Made by a program: the position numbers and the translations under genes | Assembly (NCBI RefSeq): GCF_963678635.1 | Contig: NC_087064.1 | Coordinates: 6,174,411-6,238,410, forward strand | Source of the DNA: Symsagittifera roscoffensis | Lineage: Eukaryota > Xenacoelomorpha > Acoela > Convolutidae | Reading direction: 5' to 3' | DNA: 64,000 nucleotides | Notes under the pieces: generated by a model | What the model saw: the letters and a program-made list of their open reading frames with translations, nothing else | Database searches by the model: none | What the model was told of the DNA's origin: nothing | In this document: positions 53,712 to 63,194 of the stretch, one piece after another | Layout of the letters: every line of letters starts with the position of its first letter | How positions within the stretch are numbered: position 1 is the stretch's first letter

Positions 53712-56700
53712 TGACTTTACAGAGGGGGAGGCGTTATCGAGGAGCAGAGTGAGCAACCCGGAGTTAGCTATTGCCACTCAAACCAATCCTGACTTAATAG
53801 TGGGCTGGACTTGGTATAGAAATCTTTCACACAACACTGAACCACATGAAAGAAAATTTTGTTTCGAAATCTTTCATTCATTTTCAAATAATGATCTGTT
53901 TTTACTATGAATCTGCTACTACCATGATACAGAAATTGAACACAAACAATTTTGAAAGTTTTGGCCCCATCTAACAATTCGATAAAAAAATTTTACTTGC
54001 AGGCAGATCCATCTCAAAAGTTTTTCTCAAAGTTCTGGTTTTGGGCTTACTTTTCGAATGAACCTGTTTTGGCTGGAAACTGTATTTTAAAAAATCCATT
54101 CGTCATAAAAATTTGTCATAGAAATTTCAAGCCCAATTTGAATCATTCCAAGATTTAATTTTCCTCGTTTAGCGCTGAAAGGTTAAATGAATTCTTAAAC
54201 CATTCCTTCAAAATTTGTACTTTTATGAAAAATTATTACTATCCTTTAAAAATAATCGTAAGGGTACTTGAATCAGTCAATTTTTTTAATTTTTGCACTT
54301 TTAATCATATTTACTCAAAGCGTTTTTCTGTTTTTGCTTCTTCAAAAGAGTTTTTCCTTCAATTTTGAAACGTTCATGAATTCTTTCTCAATGTACAAGA
54401 AACTACTAAAACGCCGGATTCTAATCTATTACCACCTGTTCCTTGCCCGCGTTTCGGAAAAAAAACTGAGCTCTAAAAGGAACTTGAGACATGAGCTTAA
54501 GAAATCACAAAACCCTTTCAATGCCTCCTCTCAAAACTGATGCAATGAGAGGATTGAGTCATTTGAAAGTTTGTCGGAAGAAGAGCTAGGGCATCATATC
54601 ACTTCGGATTGTCATAGTTTCTATAGTCATACACAATTTCTCAGAAGCTATCAAAAACATCTGCTGGAGAAGCACACATTGTCCGTTTGGGTTGTTACTG
54701 AGACGACCTACCCTGCTGTCCCAACGGAAAACGTTTTCAGGGGAAAGTGCGCAAATTTGTTCTGAAATTTGGACTTGCTTCAAGTCATAAGGCAAGACAA
54801 GTAAGAAATTGACGCTCTCATACTGGAAACGGTAAAAAGGGGCTGGAACAAAGTGGGGATGATCGAAACTCACAATATGGAATACAGTGCAGTAGAAACT
54901 ACGAAAAGACTATCTTACTCCTAAATGCCAAAAAAATGACCGTTTACTTCGATGGAGTAACTAAGAATTAGTACATGTATTTTATTGAAAACCCAGTTCA
55001 GCTTCAAAAACTGGAGTTCAGCTTCGCTATTTTTTCAATCAAAACAAGCAGGATCGTACCTCGATCCACTTGATGATCGACCCTGCTTCTGCTCTGTTCA
55101 CATATGTCAACAATCAAGAAGGTGTCCGTTTTGGTTCTGTTCTGTTTTTAAAGCATATCACAGCGTGATTGAGCCTGCTCTCTACTCCACATCTACTCAG
55201 TGGCTAGCGAAAAATGAAAATTCAGCCTAAAACCTCAAACAAAAATAAATCTTGAAATCGCATGGGAAATACAAAGTGTCAACGGGTCTGACGGAAATGG
55301 ACAGATTTGAAAGACTGAACAAATGACAAATTAACGACATTTGGTATGCAAAAATTTTCTGCTTGATTTTTGCAAATTTCGAAACCTCCTCATTAAAAAG
55401 CCTCAGTTGTTCAAATACCCTTCTTTTCCACATCAAAACTACATACAACCATTAACTATATTTTCGGGTTTAAAGATGGCTAAATGCGGGCATTTTTAAT
55501 CTGAATTGGACTTAATGCTGATGACAGATGATCAAAGTGTCACTAGGTGTCGAAAGTGACCAGCAAAACTTGTGGCAGGAGTACATGTCGCACAAAGTGA
55601 ATCAGTTCCAATTAAATATTTGCCACACATGTGCTTCTTAGACGCCCTCAGAAGACATAAAAAGTTGTGCTCCAGAGACTAAGATGACGTCGTCACAATT
55701 TCCATGTCGGGAAAGTCTAGTAACTTAACATATTTTTGAACGTATCAGTTTAATTTAGATTGACTTGAACCAATGCTTTGCCAGTATAAAAGCCGCAAAC
55801 TAATCCGCAAGAACCTACCGCGCAATAATTTGAAAAACCGACCTAGAAAGAAAAAAGCCAGATTTTATTTGGATATGGGAGAACGATATCTCCAACAGTC
55901 ATAAAATACTCTTGATCATTGCCACTATACAATCAAGTCTACTGGCTGGGCTTGTAACAAGTCTAAGCTCAATCAAAAATCAACAAACTATGCTCAAATG
56001 GTAAACCATAAATTGTCACATTATGAATTACAGATTATAATTCTTCTTAAGCTTCACCTCGTTCAAATAATTCCAAGAAAGTTTACTTCCTCCGCGACCA
56101 AAGCGTCGATAAACAATCTAACATGAGGCAATGTCATTACTATCACAAGCAAGCGCAATCATGCCCTAAAATTTCCCCTGAAATGAAAAATGGTTCTTTT
56201 GAGCAAGACCACGACTTGTATTTGCATACAGTTGTGCTTTTGCTTGCTTCCGTTTTGAACATATTCGTGAAGTTTGCTATCATTTTTATGTGCTGGGTAG
56301 CGACTTTACTTCACGTCACGATACTTTTCCAGGGAGACTGTTTTGAAAGTATGTAACTCCGACCTGATTTTTTTGACGGGTAGTGAACCATTGGGCCTTC
56401 TGCAGCAAATTATACGAGGAAGCATGTCGTCGGTTTATTCACTTCATATTTACAGGCCAACAAAAAGTACCGCGACAATATTCACAGTCGGAGCCATCCA
56501 GCTACATCCTTCAAAATTATACGAATATTTTGCACGGGACATAACAAAACACTGCATTATGCCATTTAAAAACAATTTTATAATCGTTTGAAAAACATAC
56601 TGCTCACTGGCTAAAGCTCCGATAAGGGTTTTCTAGTTGAAATCAAATTAAGCATAGCCGAAGATTTTCATGAGTTCTTCGCTGATTATCCTCTTGCCAC

Positions 56701-59700
56701 CTCTCGTGAAGTAGTGGACATTGGTACAATGAGCAAGAAGCAAGTCAACTTGTTTGAATACTTGGAATCAACAAACTGTCAAAATTGCCCAAGCTTCTTC
56801 AGACCCTGCACCCTAAGAAGGTTATGTTCTGCCTTACCTTACCCTAAAAATGTACGAAGAGCTGAGAATGACAAAAAATCAACTCAGAAAACTCTATCAG
56901 CACTCTTTCTTGACCTCCACAAACGCCTACGAAAAACAGTGGTGATTGTTTCCAAGATAGCTTTTACTTACTGGCTGTTAATTCCGAAATTGTTAAAAAT
57001 TGGTAAGTGAAGCCAAATCTATATTAGCAAGTGCTGTACTCCGACAACAATACAAATAATTCTCAGATTTTTCAGCTGTGATTCAGTCATGAAACCCAGT
57101 TGTAGTTAAAACTCTTTCAGTCGTGATCCACAAAACGTCAATTAATTTTACAAACGTGTCCCTGGTGTCAAAAAAAACAGGTTTGATTTCTTTGATTTTT
57201 CATCAAAATTTGATCTTGTGAGCAGACCTAATTTAGCTTTTTTATACTTATTTTAAGACTAAAAAACCTTTTGCTCAAATTAAGTTACTTTTGGAGTTTT
57301 TAGCTTCATCTTAAAGAAAATTTCTGAAAAAAAATTATTTTCACATAAATCAAGTTTTGTTTGATTTTTTGTTTTTCTAGTTATTGGTCTGCAAAAATGT
57401 TCTAATTTGCATATTTTACAATGACTATTAAAAATGACTACTACCTATCATTCTTTTCGCTCAGATTCCTTTATCACACCAAGGTAAAAACAAACGACAC
57501 TAATAGGAAAAACAATTACAAGACTGGTCGGAGCAATCTCTGTTACTTGCATAGTAAACGAATATTCTTGTCTGTGCGCAAAAAGCTGATGTTTTTACCG
57601 CAATCTAGCGAGAGTGAAAGCCAATTTCAGTTTTGCAAATATGAATAGCGACCATTTCTTTATCGACGATACAAGTTGGAAATTTGAGTTACAATTTGAA
57701 AAAGGAGACTGGTGCCCAGCCGATCAGAGAATTTATAGCCCTAGTGTCAAAACTGCATTCGGTTTTCCTAAAGGGTGATTGAAACTCACATTTAAACCCC
57801 CTTCCACCCCAAAATCCAACCACCACTACCATCCTCCTTCCCCCCTTTCTTCATTACAATCAACTACGGGCACAAAACTGATTTAGGCAAATTTATACAA
57901 TGTTGCCCAAAACATGACAATTCTCTTGCCCAAGTTTTGAGTTATCTAAATGAGTCGTATTCTATTTGCTAAAAATTAATTGGAAAATTTTGCTCGGGGT
58001 AGACTGAAATTCTGAAATTTTTCGTTTTGGGTTTACTTTAGGTTACGTTTACCTTGCCTTGTAAAAAAGAAAGAAAAGTTATGCTTCGGCATAGGTGGCA
58101 GACAGAAGTTCAGCGCCAAAGGATAAAACGGATTGTGCAAGGAGAATTACAGCAAAATGGTAGCAAACTTTCAGGGACCCATTTTACACCAGAAGACAAA
58201 AAACAATCGCTCAAAGAAAACGAAAACAAAAAAATAAAAATGTTCAGCAAATAATTCGAAATGATTTTTTACTGTTCTTCTTATCGAAAATTCTGTTAAG
58301 ACCTGTCTTGATTTCAAACAGTTTATCAGTGATAGAAAACGAGAAAATGTTTGTGTTTGGCTTAATCACTATTTAAACATAATTAATTTCAAATACATGT
58401 GAAAATCTTTGGTTCAGTTTCAATAACAAATTTTTGTTTGCATGACAACTGTTTCACAAAACGAAAGAAAGCAAGTCTTAATTTTGCTATGAAATACGGA
58501 CAAAAGGAAAGGTCAGGAGCTAAAACGATTGAATTTAATTACGAAAAGGTTTTAATCTAAGAGAAAAGGGGACCACAAGTGGGGAAACAGGAGTTATGTA
58601 CCGGGACCCGGTTGTTAACCTAACAAGATTCTAAGAAAGGGATCTTCTTAGATAGGGATAGGAAGTTACGTTCATTCATGAAAACCTAGGTCAGGGGTTC
58701 TTCAAGAAATTAAGGACCCAATTCCTAGGAGTTTGCTTCATGTGGGGGCCTCATTTTTCCCCTTCAGGAAGGAACCGAACCCGTAGAATCTGGAACACGA
58801 TACAACATAACTCACTGACCAAATGCGTCCGCTACCAGCTCGACCCAAAAGAAAGAGTCCGCAAGCTAAAATTAAACAAGACCGGCCTGTGCCACCCAAC
58901 TAAAAGGAACCACTACCAACGTAACAGAAGTGACCTAAAAGTGACCTTTAGCGCATTGCACGTTAGCGCGAGCTAAGAAAACATGGAACAACCGCGAAAC
59001 TTGTGTATGTCTTTTCGTGACCCAAACCTTGCTAGCAATCTGTGTTCTCGAAGAGCTTCACCTTCGATTTTGCAGCACCAATAACTGTTTTTCAGATTTA
59101 ACAAGCACGGCAAGTTACAATGACATACTCTCTGATAATTTTTGGACCATAAATTGCGGAAGGAAAGACCGTGACCCCTGACAAACATTTTTTCTAATAA
59201 ACGGGATAAATTTCTGCATGCCATTTCTCTTTAATGCTGTAGCTGTACGACTAAGTAACACGTATTATAAGTATTTTTTACATAATAAAAGTTAGCTTCT
59301 CAGGGATATTCCTTTTAAGGGTTGTCTTTTTTGGTTTACTTTTGAACTTCAAACCTGACTAATTGAGGCAGCACGTCCTAATTACCGACTAGTTTGACCT
59401 AAAAAAAATCATTTTTCGGGCTTTTGTTTGATATATTAGATAGCTTTTATGTCATAAAATTCTGTTCAGAATGTCGTACTTTTGCATTCAGACTTGGCAA
59501 CTAATTTGGTTATTGCCGCAAATCTTTTCTAAAAAATCGAGATTCAATCTCAGACTATATCGCGACTAATTTCTGGACAATATCGCAAACAACTTAAGAT
59601 TACTTTGGAACTGAAATTAAAATTATTGCAATTTTTCTCGTTTTTGTCCGCAATTTTAACACCGGGTCCAAACTGTGAGTTTTTGGTCGCGGAATTATCT

Positions 59701-60155
59701 AGAAAAATCTGAAAATGTGTCGCAAACCTTGACAAGTGTAGAAATATTTACTTTTTCTTTTCAAAAATGTCCAATTACTTTTGGTTATCTAGAAACTTTT
59801 TAGTCTTTGACAATCTGCAATTGAGCCGCAGACCTTGACCAGGATTCGTTTTTTTTTAATGTTCCTCATTTTGCTATTCAAACATTTTTAAAATTACACA
59901 GACTGTACCTGCATACTCGCACCAGAGCAATAAATAGTTCGAGACGGTGCGCATCGACAATCGAAGATGCCATTTTCCCTCTTTGGTCAATTCGTGTAAC
60001 TTTTTCAATCCCAGCCACAAATCTCCCGTGCCACAGAAATCTCCAAAACCTGTTTCATATTCTTCAAATAACCGATCGAAAGAAACGTCGTATTGATTCC
60101 GCCTCTGGAAAATAATCTCAGCGCCCACGTAGTCAAACGATGCATTATTCACACA
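32004..60155 (-). CDS. fibrinogen-related domain protein, two visible exons (5' end not found)
   Basis: Exon 59909-60155 and terminal exon 32004-32338 join in exact phase (phase 1, completing a Gly codon). The joined product runs ...LLLWCEYAG/FKIHQDPLYTLKFG..., matching the usual FReD order '..AEY..FKV....Y.L..G'. The first exon carries IIFQRR, FEEYETGFGDF and DLWLGLKKLHELT. The second carries the Ca-site DRDEDLW, NCAAEKQAGWWF, VNINGK and a closing ISWSEMKMI. FReD proteins are secreted lectin-like recognition or adhesion molecules. The second Cys of the C-terminal disulfide is Tyr here (WFRNYHH). The ~27.6-kb intron holds a Ty3/gypsy copy and tandem duplications. Upstream exons with the signal peptide were not identified. 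Confidence 0.7.
32339..36748. other. FReD intron, part before the Ty3/gypsy copy 2
   Basis: AT-rich. It holds two hairpin-like 'catacgtcgc' motifs (33151-33182 and about 33319-33351) and a doubled 'tttttcggaccagcttt' (about 33732 and 33772). A TATA-like site sits near 34571, upstream of a stretch that is less AT-rich. A C-rich patch (36660-36748) lies where copy 2 inserted. No supported gene. Confidence 0.5.
33151..33182. repeat. short inverted repeat catacgt...acgtatg
   Basis: Arms 'catacgtcgcaacata' and 'tatggtgctacgtatg' are near-complementary. A related copy occurs near 33319-33351 and an arm-like string (atcatacgtagcac) near 33018. It is possibly a decayed MITE end. Confidence 0.4.
36749..37099 (+). 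repeat. 5' LTR of Ty3/gypsy copy 2
   Basis: It starts TGCTATACAGCG and ends GGGTATAACA (TG...CA). It contains an AT-rich core (actatatttatatctacata) that could hold promoter elements. Confidence 0.9.
37099..38230 (+). pseudogene. Ty3/gypsy copy 2: Gag
   Basis: ATG 37099-37101 spans the LTR/PBS junction. A GGA-to-TGA change stops the frame at 37132. The capsid region is open at 37411-37998 and ends in a TAA in the Gln-rich linker. Downstream, in the same frame, the knuckles CFKCSNPFGPGHLQ and CNKCTKRGHYARLC are readable. The last Cys of the first knuckle is Tyr. Confidence 0.8.
37100..37114 (+). promoter_or_regulatory. primer-binding site of copy 2
   Basis: TGGCGCAGCCAGCAG immediately follows the LTR and is identical to that of copy 1. 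It also encodes the Gag N-terminus. Confidence 0.75.
38248..39030 (+). pseudogene. Ty3/gypsy copy 2: aspartic protease and RT fingers
   Basis: The 260-residue open frame is in the same phase as Gag. The protease active site is intact (FFADTGSPTSFI), with the flap/ILGRN block downstream. RT blocks IPIHIQEKVEQEIRSLIDQG and FNSPIVITVKKDQ follow. The frame ends where a deletion joins LAMD to sequence lying ~220 bp further on in copy 1. Confidence 0.83.
39031..39936 (+). pseudogene. Ty3/gypsy copy 2: RT palm remnant and RNase H
   Basis: The catalytic FLDDILIISHG is readable at about 39118-39150. Stops interrupt the thumb. RNase H is open at 39598-39936 (VNELELLAAVWAIEQFKYYL, ISDHQA), and VVCDAS lies just upstream in another frame. 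Confidence 0.78.
40044..41102 (+). pseudogene. Ty3/gypsy copy 2: RNase H-integrase spacer and integrase N-terminus
   Basis: A 352-residue open frame. The first ~190 residues are a polar spacer (Ser/Asn/His-rich). The intact HHCC zinc domain follows (HLTHPGQGG ... YLHRDIVATAQNCKEC), then the first catalytic Asp in IQLDFAGPL. It ends at a TAA in ...RFPSA. Confidence 0.82.
41103..41550 (+). pseudogene. Ty3/gypsy copy 2: integrase core, second half
   Basis: Second Asp in RCDQAQGF and Glu in GMVERL (open frame 41293-41550), followed by FEAHFGRKPNTPL. A frameshift and a stop separate the two catalytic residues. Confidence 0.78.
41583..43448 (+). pseudogene. Ty3/gypsy copy 2: long post-integrase tail
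   Basis: Three overlapping frames (41583-42050, 42101-43111, 42813-43448) together match the post-integrase tail of copy 1 almost end to end: the acidic WDSSDGEFD patch, FGAQFKILENGS, the RVIRHDGLAFVPDPRVYG block, and Lys/Pro repeats (PSPKKPAPKKLDTKKT). No signal peptide, furin-like site or transmembrane helix is seen, so it is not an envelope gene. Confidence 0.75.
43394..43406 (+). promoter_or_regulatory. polypurine tract of copy 2
   Basis: AAAAAAGGGGAAA sits directly before the 3' LTR, identical to copy 1. Confidence 0.85.
43407..43756 (+). repeat. 3' LTR of Ty3/gypsy copy 2
   Basis: Same TG...CA ends as the 5' LTR, with about a dozen substitutions and small indels between them. Confidence 0.9.
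43757..45644. other. FReD intron, stretch without gene
   Basis: The C-rich patch continues to about 43915, then AT-rich DNA follows. A near-palindrome of 'ggatttagaatgaattctaatcc' type lies near 44066. A GC-richer patch at 45124-45220 shares a 22-nt identical string with 58842-58863. Confidence 0.5.
46441..46737 (+). pseudogene. coding-like fragment in unit I
   Basis: A 70-residue frame (AKELFRRMIVAMNISEADLG ...) has a counterpart in unit II (50455-50759) with different stops and frames. Substitutions between the units are spread evenly over codon positions by eye. I do not recognise the family; it is probably decayed. Confidence 0.25.
50022..50393 (+). pseudogene. unassigned 123-residue open frame in unit II
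   Basis: It starts from a non-ATG codon at 50022. It contains helical, charged segments (EITDRKALVAASNWLKHFGT, CDKHLISVVKLNLYPRHTPK, EDAAKHLKVQLLESILYVRN) that look protein-coding. Unit I has lost all but its last ~90 bp. No domain that I can name. Upstream (49953-50040) another frame is also coding-like (YDSEAKQMSCQDKAIIMRTL) but out of phase, suggesting an exon boundary or a frameshifted pseudogene. Confidence 0.35.
50911..51189. repeat. 102-bp inverted repeat with 75-bp spacer
   Basis: Arms 50911-51012 and 51088-51189 are reverse complements with one mismatch seen by eye. The arm ends carry a small palindrome (tcgcggtttttacaccgcga) and 'aagaccgagtcggtt'. Unit I of the duplication has only the right arm (about 47153-47255). 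In place of the left arm it has unrelated DNA (46890-47085). Confidence 0.88.
52847..55784. other. FReD intron, stretch without supported gene
   Basis: AT-rich apart from the CT microsatellite. An open stretch at 54571-54765 (EELGHHITSDCHSFYSHTQF ... NVFRGKCANLF) has coding-like composition. I find no family motif or convincing splice partners for it, so it is noted only. Confidence 0.4.
53663..53704. repeat. (CT)n microsatellite
   Basis: A nearly pure CT run of about 20 dinucleotides, with flanking imperfect units (tctctcgctttctctc). It generates a spurious Arg-Glu reading frame on the minus strand. Confidence 0.95.
55785..55792 (+). promoter_or_regulatory. candidate TATA box
   Basis: TATAAAAG lies in a less AT-rich context, followed at +25 to +35 by 'ccgcaagaacctaccgcg'. 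The downstream plus-strand frame at 56123 could belong to it. Position-based inference only. Confidence 0.3.
56123..56348 (+). other. possible exon: small single-pass membrane protein
   Basis: ATG at 56123 opens a frame of about 75 codons with a long hydrophobic segment (LHTVVLLLASVLNIFVKF, then AIIFMCWVATLLHVTILF). A consensus donor GTATGT follows at 56349, and an acceptor-like tttacag lies near 56454. The downstream region 56638-57001 is open (IKLSIAEDFHEFFADYPLAT ... LLIPKLLKI) and ends at a donor GTAAGT. It could be a divergent multi-exon receptor or a decayed gene. I do not recognise it. Confidence 0.3.
56638..57001 (+). other. possible exon with consensus donor
   Basis: The frame is open for about 120 codons. 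Segments are EDFHEFFADYPLATSREVVD, MSKKQVNLFEYLESTNC, LFLDLHKRLRKTVVIVSKIA and FTYWLLIPKLLKI, followed by AAAATTG/GTAAGT at 57002. It may be joined to the membrane-protein exon at 56123-56348 through one or two short introns. Unassigned. Confidence 0.3.
57002..59908. other. FReD intron, last part; no supported gene
   Basis: It contains a pyrimidine-rich tract (57797-57855), a GC-richer patch with short hairpins (58590-58980) and otherwise AT-rich DNA. No conserved reading frame was recognised. Confidence 0.5.
58590..58745. repeat. cluster of short inverted repeats
   Basis: ACCGGG-a-CCCGGT near 58599, TCTAAGAA-agggatc-TTCTTAGA near 58632-58654, CCTAGG near 58685 and 58728, and TTCTTcAAGAA near 58698. 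The composition is less AT-rich than its surroundings. It could be a structured RNA, a MITE-like remnant, or chance. Confidence 0.35.
59909..60155 (-). CDS. FReD gene internal exon (N-terminal half of domain)
   Basis: On the minus strand the acceptor is tttttag before TGTGTG and the donor is GTACAG after TATGCAG. It encodes about 82 residues. IIFQRRNQYDVSFDRLFEEY corresponds to the 'viQRR.dGs..F.r.W..Y' block, FGDF...GDLWLGLKKLHELT to 'fG...gefWLGn..ih.LT', and WHLRLSM to 'LrvdL'. It ends in phase 1, fitting exon 32004-32338. Confidence 0.85.
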
Positions 60156-61103
60156 CTAAAAATAACATATAATATAAAGTACTCAATTTAGTTTTAGAAA
60201 AAAAAATATTTTTAAATAGTATTAAAAGCAAAATAATCGCATCAAGTTGGCACATTGATACCAATCACTCAAAACATAAATTTGATTGTGAATCAGTTAA
60301 TTTTATGTTTCTCATAATCATTTTTAAAAATGTATTGTAAAACCTGGTATTTTTTGTATTTGTGAAAAAAAAACACTTAATTCATTATTATCACCAAAAA
60401 AATTCTCCCATTGCAAAACTTTTTGCTCTGTCCAAAACCGCAATTACCAAAAGCTTTCTTGATTTGAAAATTCCTTGATTGAGTTGCAAAAAACTGACAG
60501 ATGAAAAACCATCAAACAAATTGCTGTCCAGAACATCTAGAATAACTTTTAAATTATGCTATCATAAATTTTTTGTTTGTTTGTAAATTTGTTGTTCATT
60601 GCAACAGTTTGTTTGAATTTTATAAATTTAAGCGGCTCAAAATCTCAGCTTAGTTTCTTCGACAAAAATTAATCGAAATATTTCAAAACAAAAAAAGAAC
60701 TTATCTGGCCTCATCAAAAAAATTATAATATCTTTGTTTGACAAATTGATCGCCGTCTACATTATCGACCTAAAAGCACAAGGTTTGTAGAGAATATTTT
60801 TTCCAAAAAAAATATTTTGATTATAAAAATTAATTGTGTCATCAAAAAAGGCAGTTTTTGTATATTTTTGATTTTTCTTCCAAAATTATTCACTTCAAAG
60901 TTTTCGTTTTCTTGTTTATGTTGTTTGCTCTGTTTTTAGCTAACAATCTGATCAAGCTATGAGCACAACCTAATTTTACGGCTATTTCCTTTTAGAATGA
61001 GTACGTTTTAAATTAAGTAGTTAGCAAGGCGTCCATGTTTTGAATAAAATTTTAAATATTGCTACTGAAACCGAGTTTGTCCAAATTATTCTCCGCTGAT
61101 TTT
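60156..61103. other. stretch without recognised gene
   Basis: Very AT-rich DNA immediately upstream of the FReD exon. No exon carrying the beginning of the fibrinogen domain was recognised here. Confidence 0.5.
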
Positions 61104-61353
61104 TTATTTTCTTATTTTTATCTCGGCTTTCTGGAGTTTTTTTGCCTTTTCTTTTTTGTATGCGAAGTGCATCCGAGTGTATGAGTGAATCAATTCCGCC
61201 GATATCAGACTTAAACTCATTATTGGATTAAACGCAATGTTACTGATAAACGCAAAAACAAGAGAAGAAGTATAACTCATAACTTTCACTCCCAAAACAG
61301 TTTTTTTATTTATTTCGGTTTTAAATACTTCAGGCTTCAAAATCAAATAAAGA
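61104..61353 (-). CDS. C-terminal part of a putative membrane protein (open into gap)
   Basis: The minus-strand frame is open from the gap edge to a TAA. A hydrophobic helix (SYTSSLVFAFISNIAFNPIM) is followed by an amphipathic stretch and a strongly basic tail (AYKKEKAKKLQKAEIKIRK). The pattern suits the last transmembrane helix and cytoplasmic end of a multi-pass protein, but no family signature is visible. The remainder would lie in the gap or beyond. Confidence 0.4.
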
Positions 61354-61553
61354 NNNNNNNNNNNNNNNNNNNNNNNNNNNNNNNNNNNNNNNNNNNNNNN
61401 NNNNNNNNNNNNNNNNNNNNNNNNNNNNNNNNNNNNNNNNNNNNNNNNNNNNNNNNNNNNNNNNNNNNNNNNNNNNNNNNNNNNNNNNNNNNNNNNNNNN
61501 NNNNNNNNNNNNNNNNNNNNNNNNNNNNNNNNNNNNNNNNNNNNNNNNNNNNN
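61354..61553. other. assembly gap (200 N)
   Basis: Exactly 200 N, again likely a placeholder. It interrupts the minus-strand membrane-protein frame. Confidence 0.98.
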
Positions 61554-63194
61554 AATCTCAATTGAAAAATTTTCAGGAGTAGCCTAGACTAAATTCAAAA
61601 ACTTGAATTTACAACAAGGATAAGCTCGATTTAAAGTTTTTAAATAGTTTTAGCAGAAATCAACCTGCTCCAGGTCGAAAGAGAAATTAGCAAGATACAG
61701 TTTATCCATCATCAGATTTTATCATTTTTTGTAACAGAAAGAGCTCAATCTTAAAACTAAGATAGAGACTTCTATGTTGTGAAAAATTTTAGGTCAAAAA
61801 TCTGATGAAAAGTTCTACTTTTTCGTTTTATTTCTGTTGGTTGTCTACCGAGCAAACAAGTTCTGTCAAAATAAATTTTCTAAAAATGATGATTACAGAA
61901 AGTTTGTTTTACTGCCTACAAAACAGAAAGCTTTGGGTATACATATTACAAAAAGTTTGTTTTAGACAAACCAGTTTATCACAGGAGAAGGAAAAAAAGT
62001 TTAAGAAAACCTAATCAAAATCATATCCAGAGATAAACATCAGACAAGTCTTTTTGCAATAATTTTTTTTAGTTATTCGAGGAACTCAACAATTTTCTGA
62101 AAAAAAAAAAAAAAATTGACAAACGTTTTGTGTCTATTCAAAATTGGGCTGATGTGTCACAGCAGCTTGAGAGTTATAAATTACTTGATTGTTTGTCTCT
62201 GTTTAAAAAAGTGAATGTTAGAATTTTTTTCGTAAAAAAACTTAATCTCAATTTTATCAAATTTTCATAATTTTTGGTGTGCAAAAAATTATGCAACTAA
62301 CCAATGATAAAAAATAGCAAAAAATTTTTTTCCATCATGAAATAGGTCCGAAAACTAGATATTTAAAAATATTAAGATGTACAAAAATTATACACGCCAT
62401 ATAATATGTTTTGTCAATCCTGCAGCTTCTTAGTCCATTTTAGATAAACCGAAATTTTTAAAATTTTGGAGGTTTTAAAATTTCGCTCATACTGGGGCTG
62501 TATTTTTCCAGGCATCTTAATTAAATGTTTTTCCAAATGAGTGGCAGTGTTTGCAGATAAATTGACCAATTTGAAATTTTTTCTTTTCGTTTCTTTTCCA
62601 TAACCAATATAAATTACAAATGGACTTACTTTGCTTTTGCAACACACCCTTCAACATATTCCGTTCGCTCCTCATAAATCGGCACAAAAACAAAATTAAA
62701 AATTTTAAGCCAATTCTAGGTTTGCTCGACTTCTAATTCTAATATCGAAACTATCCTTAATCTGATTAAAACCTAGTTCCTATTTTTCAGTCCAGTAATA
62801 TCATAGAAATACTGATTTGAGATGTAAGGTATTTATCTGACCGCTTTTTTTGGCAGACCGAGCGTCTGGCATGTTTAAAAACTAACAAATCACAACGCTG
62901 ATTTCAAATTCGGCAAATAGCAACAGATTGCGCTGCATTGCTTACACTTGCACGTGTGCTTTTGTGCGCGCAAATCAGTATATCAGCAACTTGGTGAAAA
63001 TTTAAATTACTCTGTTTTTGAAAATTCTATGATCTTTGATTTATGATCTTATTATAAACTTACAAAAAAAGCAAAACGCTCGTATCAGGGTTACGTTCCA
63101 ATTTTTGGCTGCCCTTTAACGTCCTCATCAAAAAATGAACAAACAAAAAAAATTCACGCGAAATACCGCATTGTTTCAAGTAATAATCAACATT
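61554..63194. other. stretch without recognised gene
   Basis: AT-rich DNA with long A runs (for example near 62100). A minus-strand frame at 62414-62647 is lysine-rich and of low complexity. I do not support it as a gene. Confidence 0.5.

Noticed and set aside
53547..53777. Minus-strand frame with an Arg-Glu repeat
   Set aside because: It is a translation of the CT microsatellite.
58740..58976. 78-codon basic frame at 58.7-59.0 kb
   Set aside because: It lies in a diverged dispersed repeat. The Arg/Lys/Asn bias follows composition and no motif is present.
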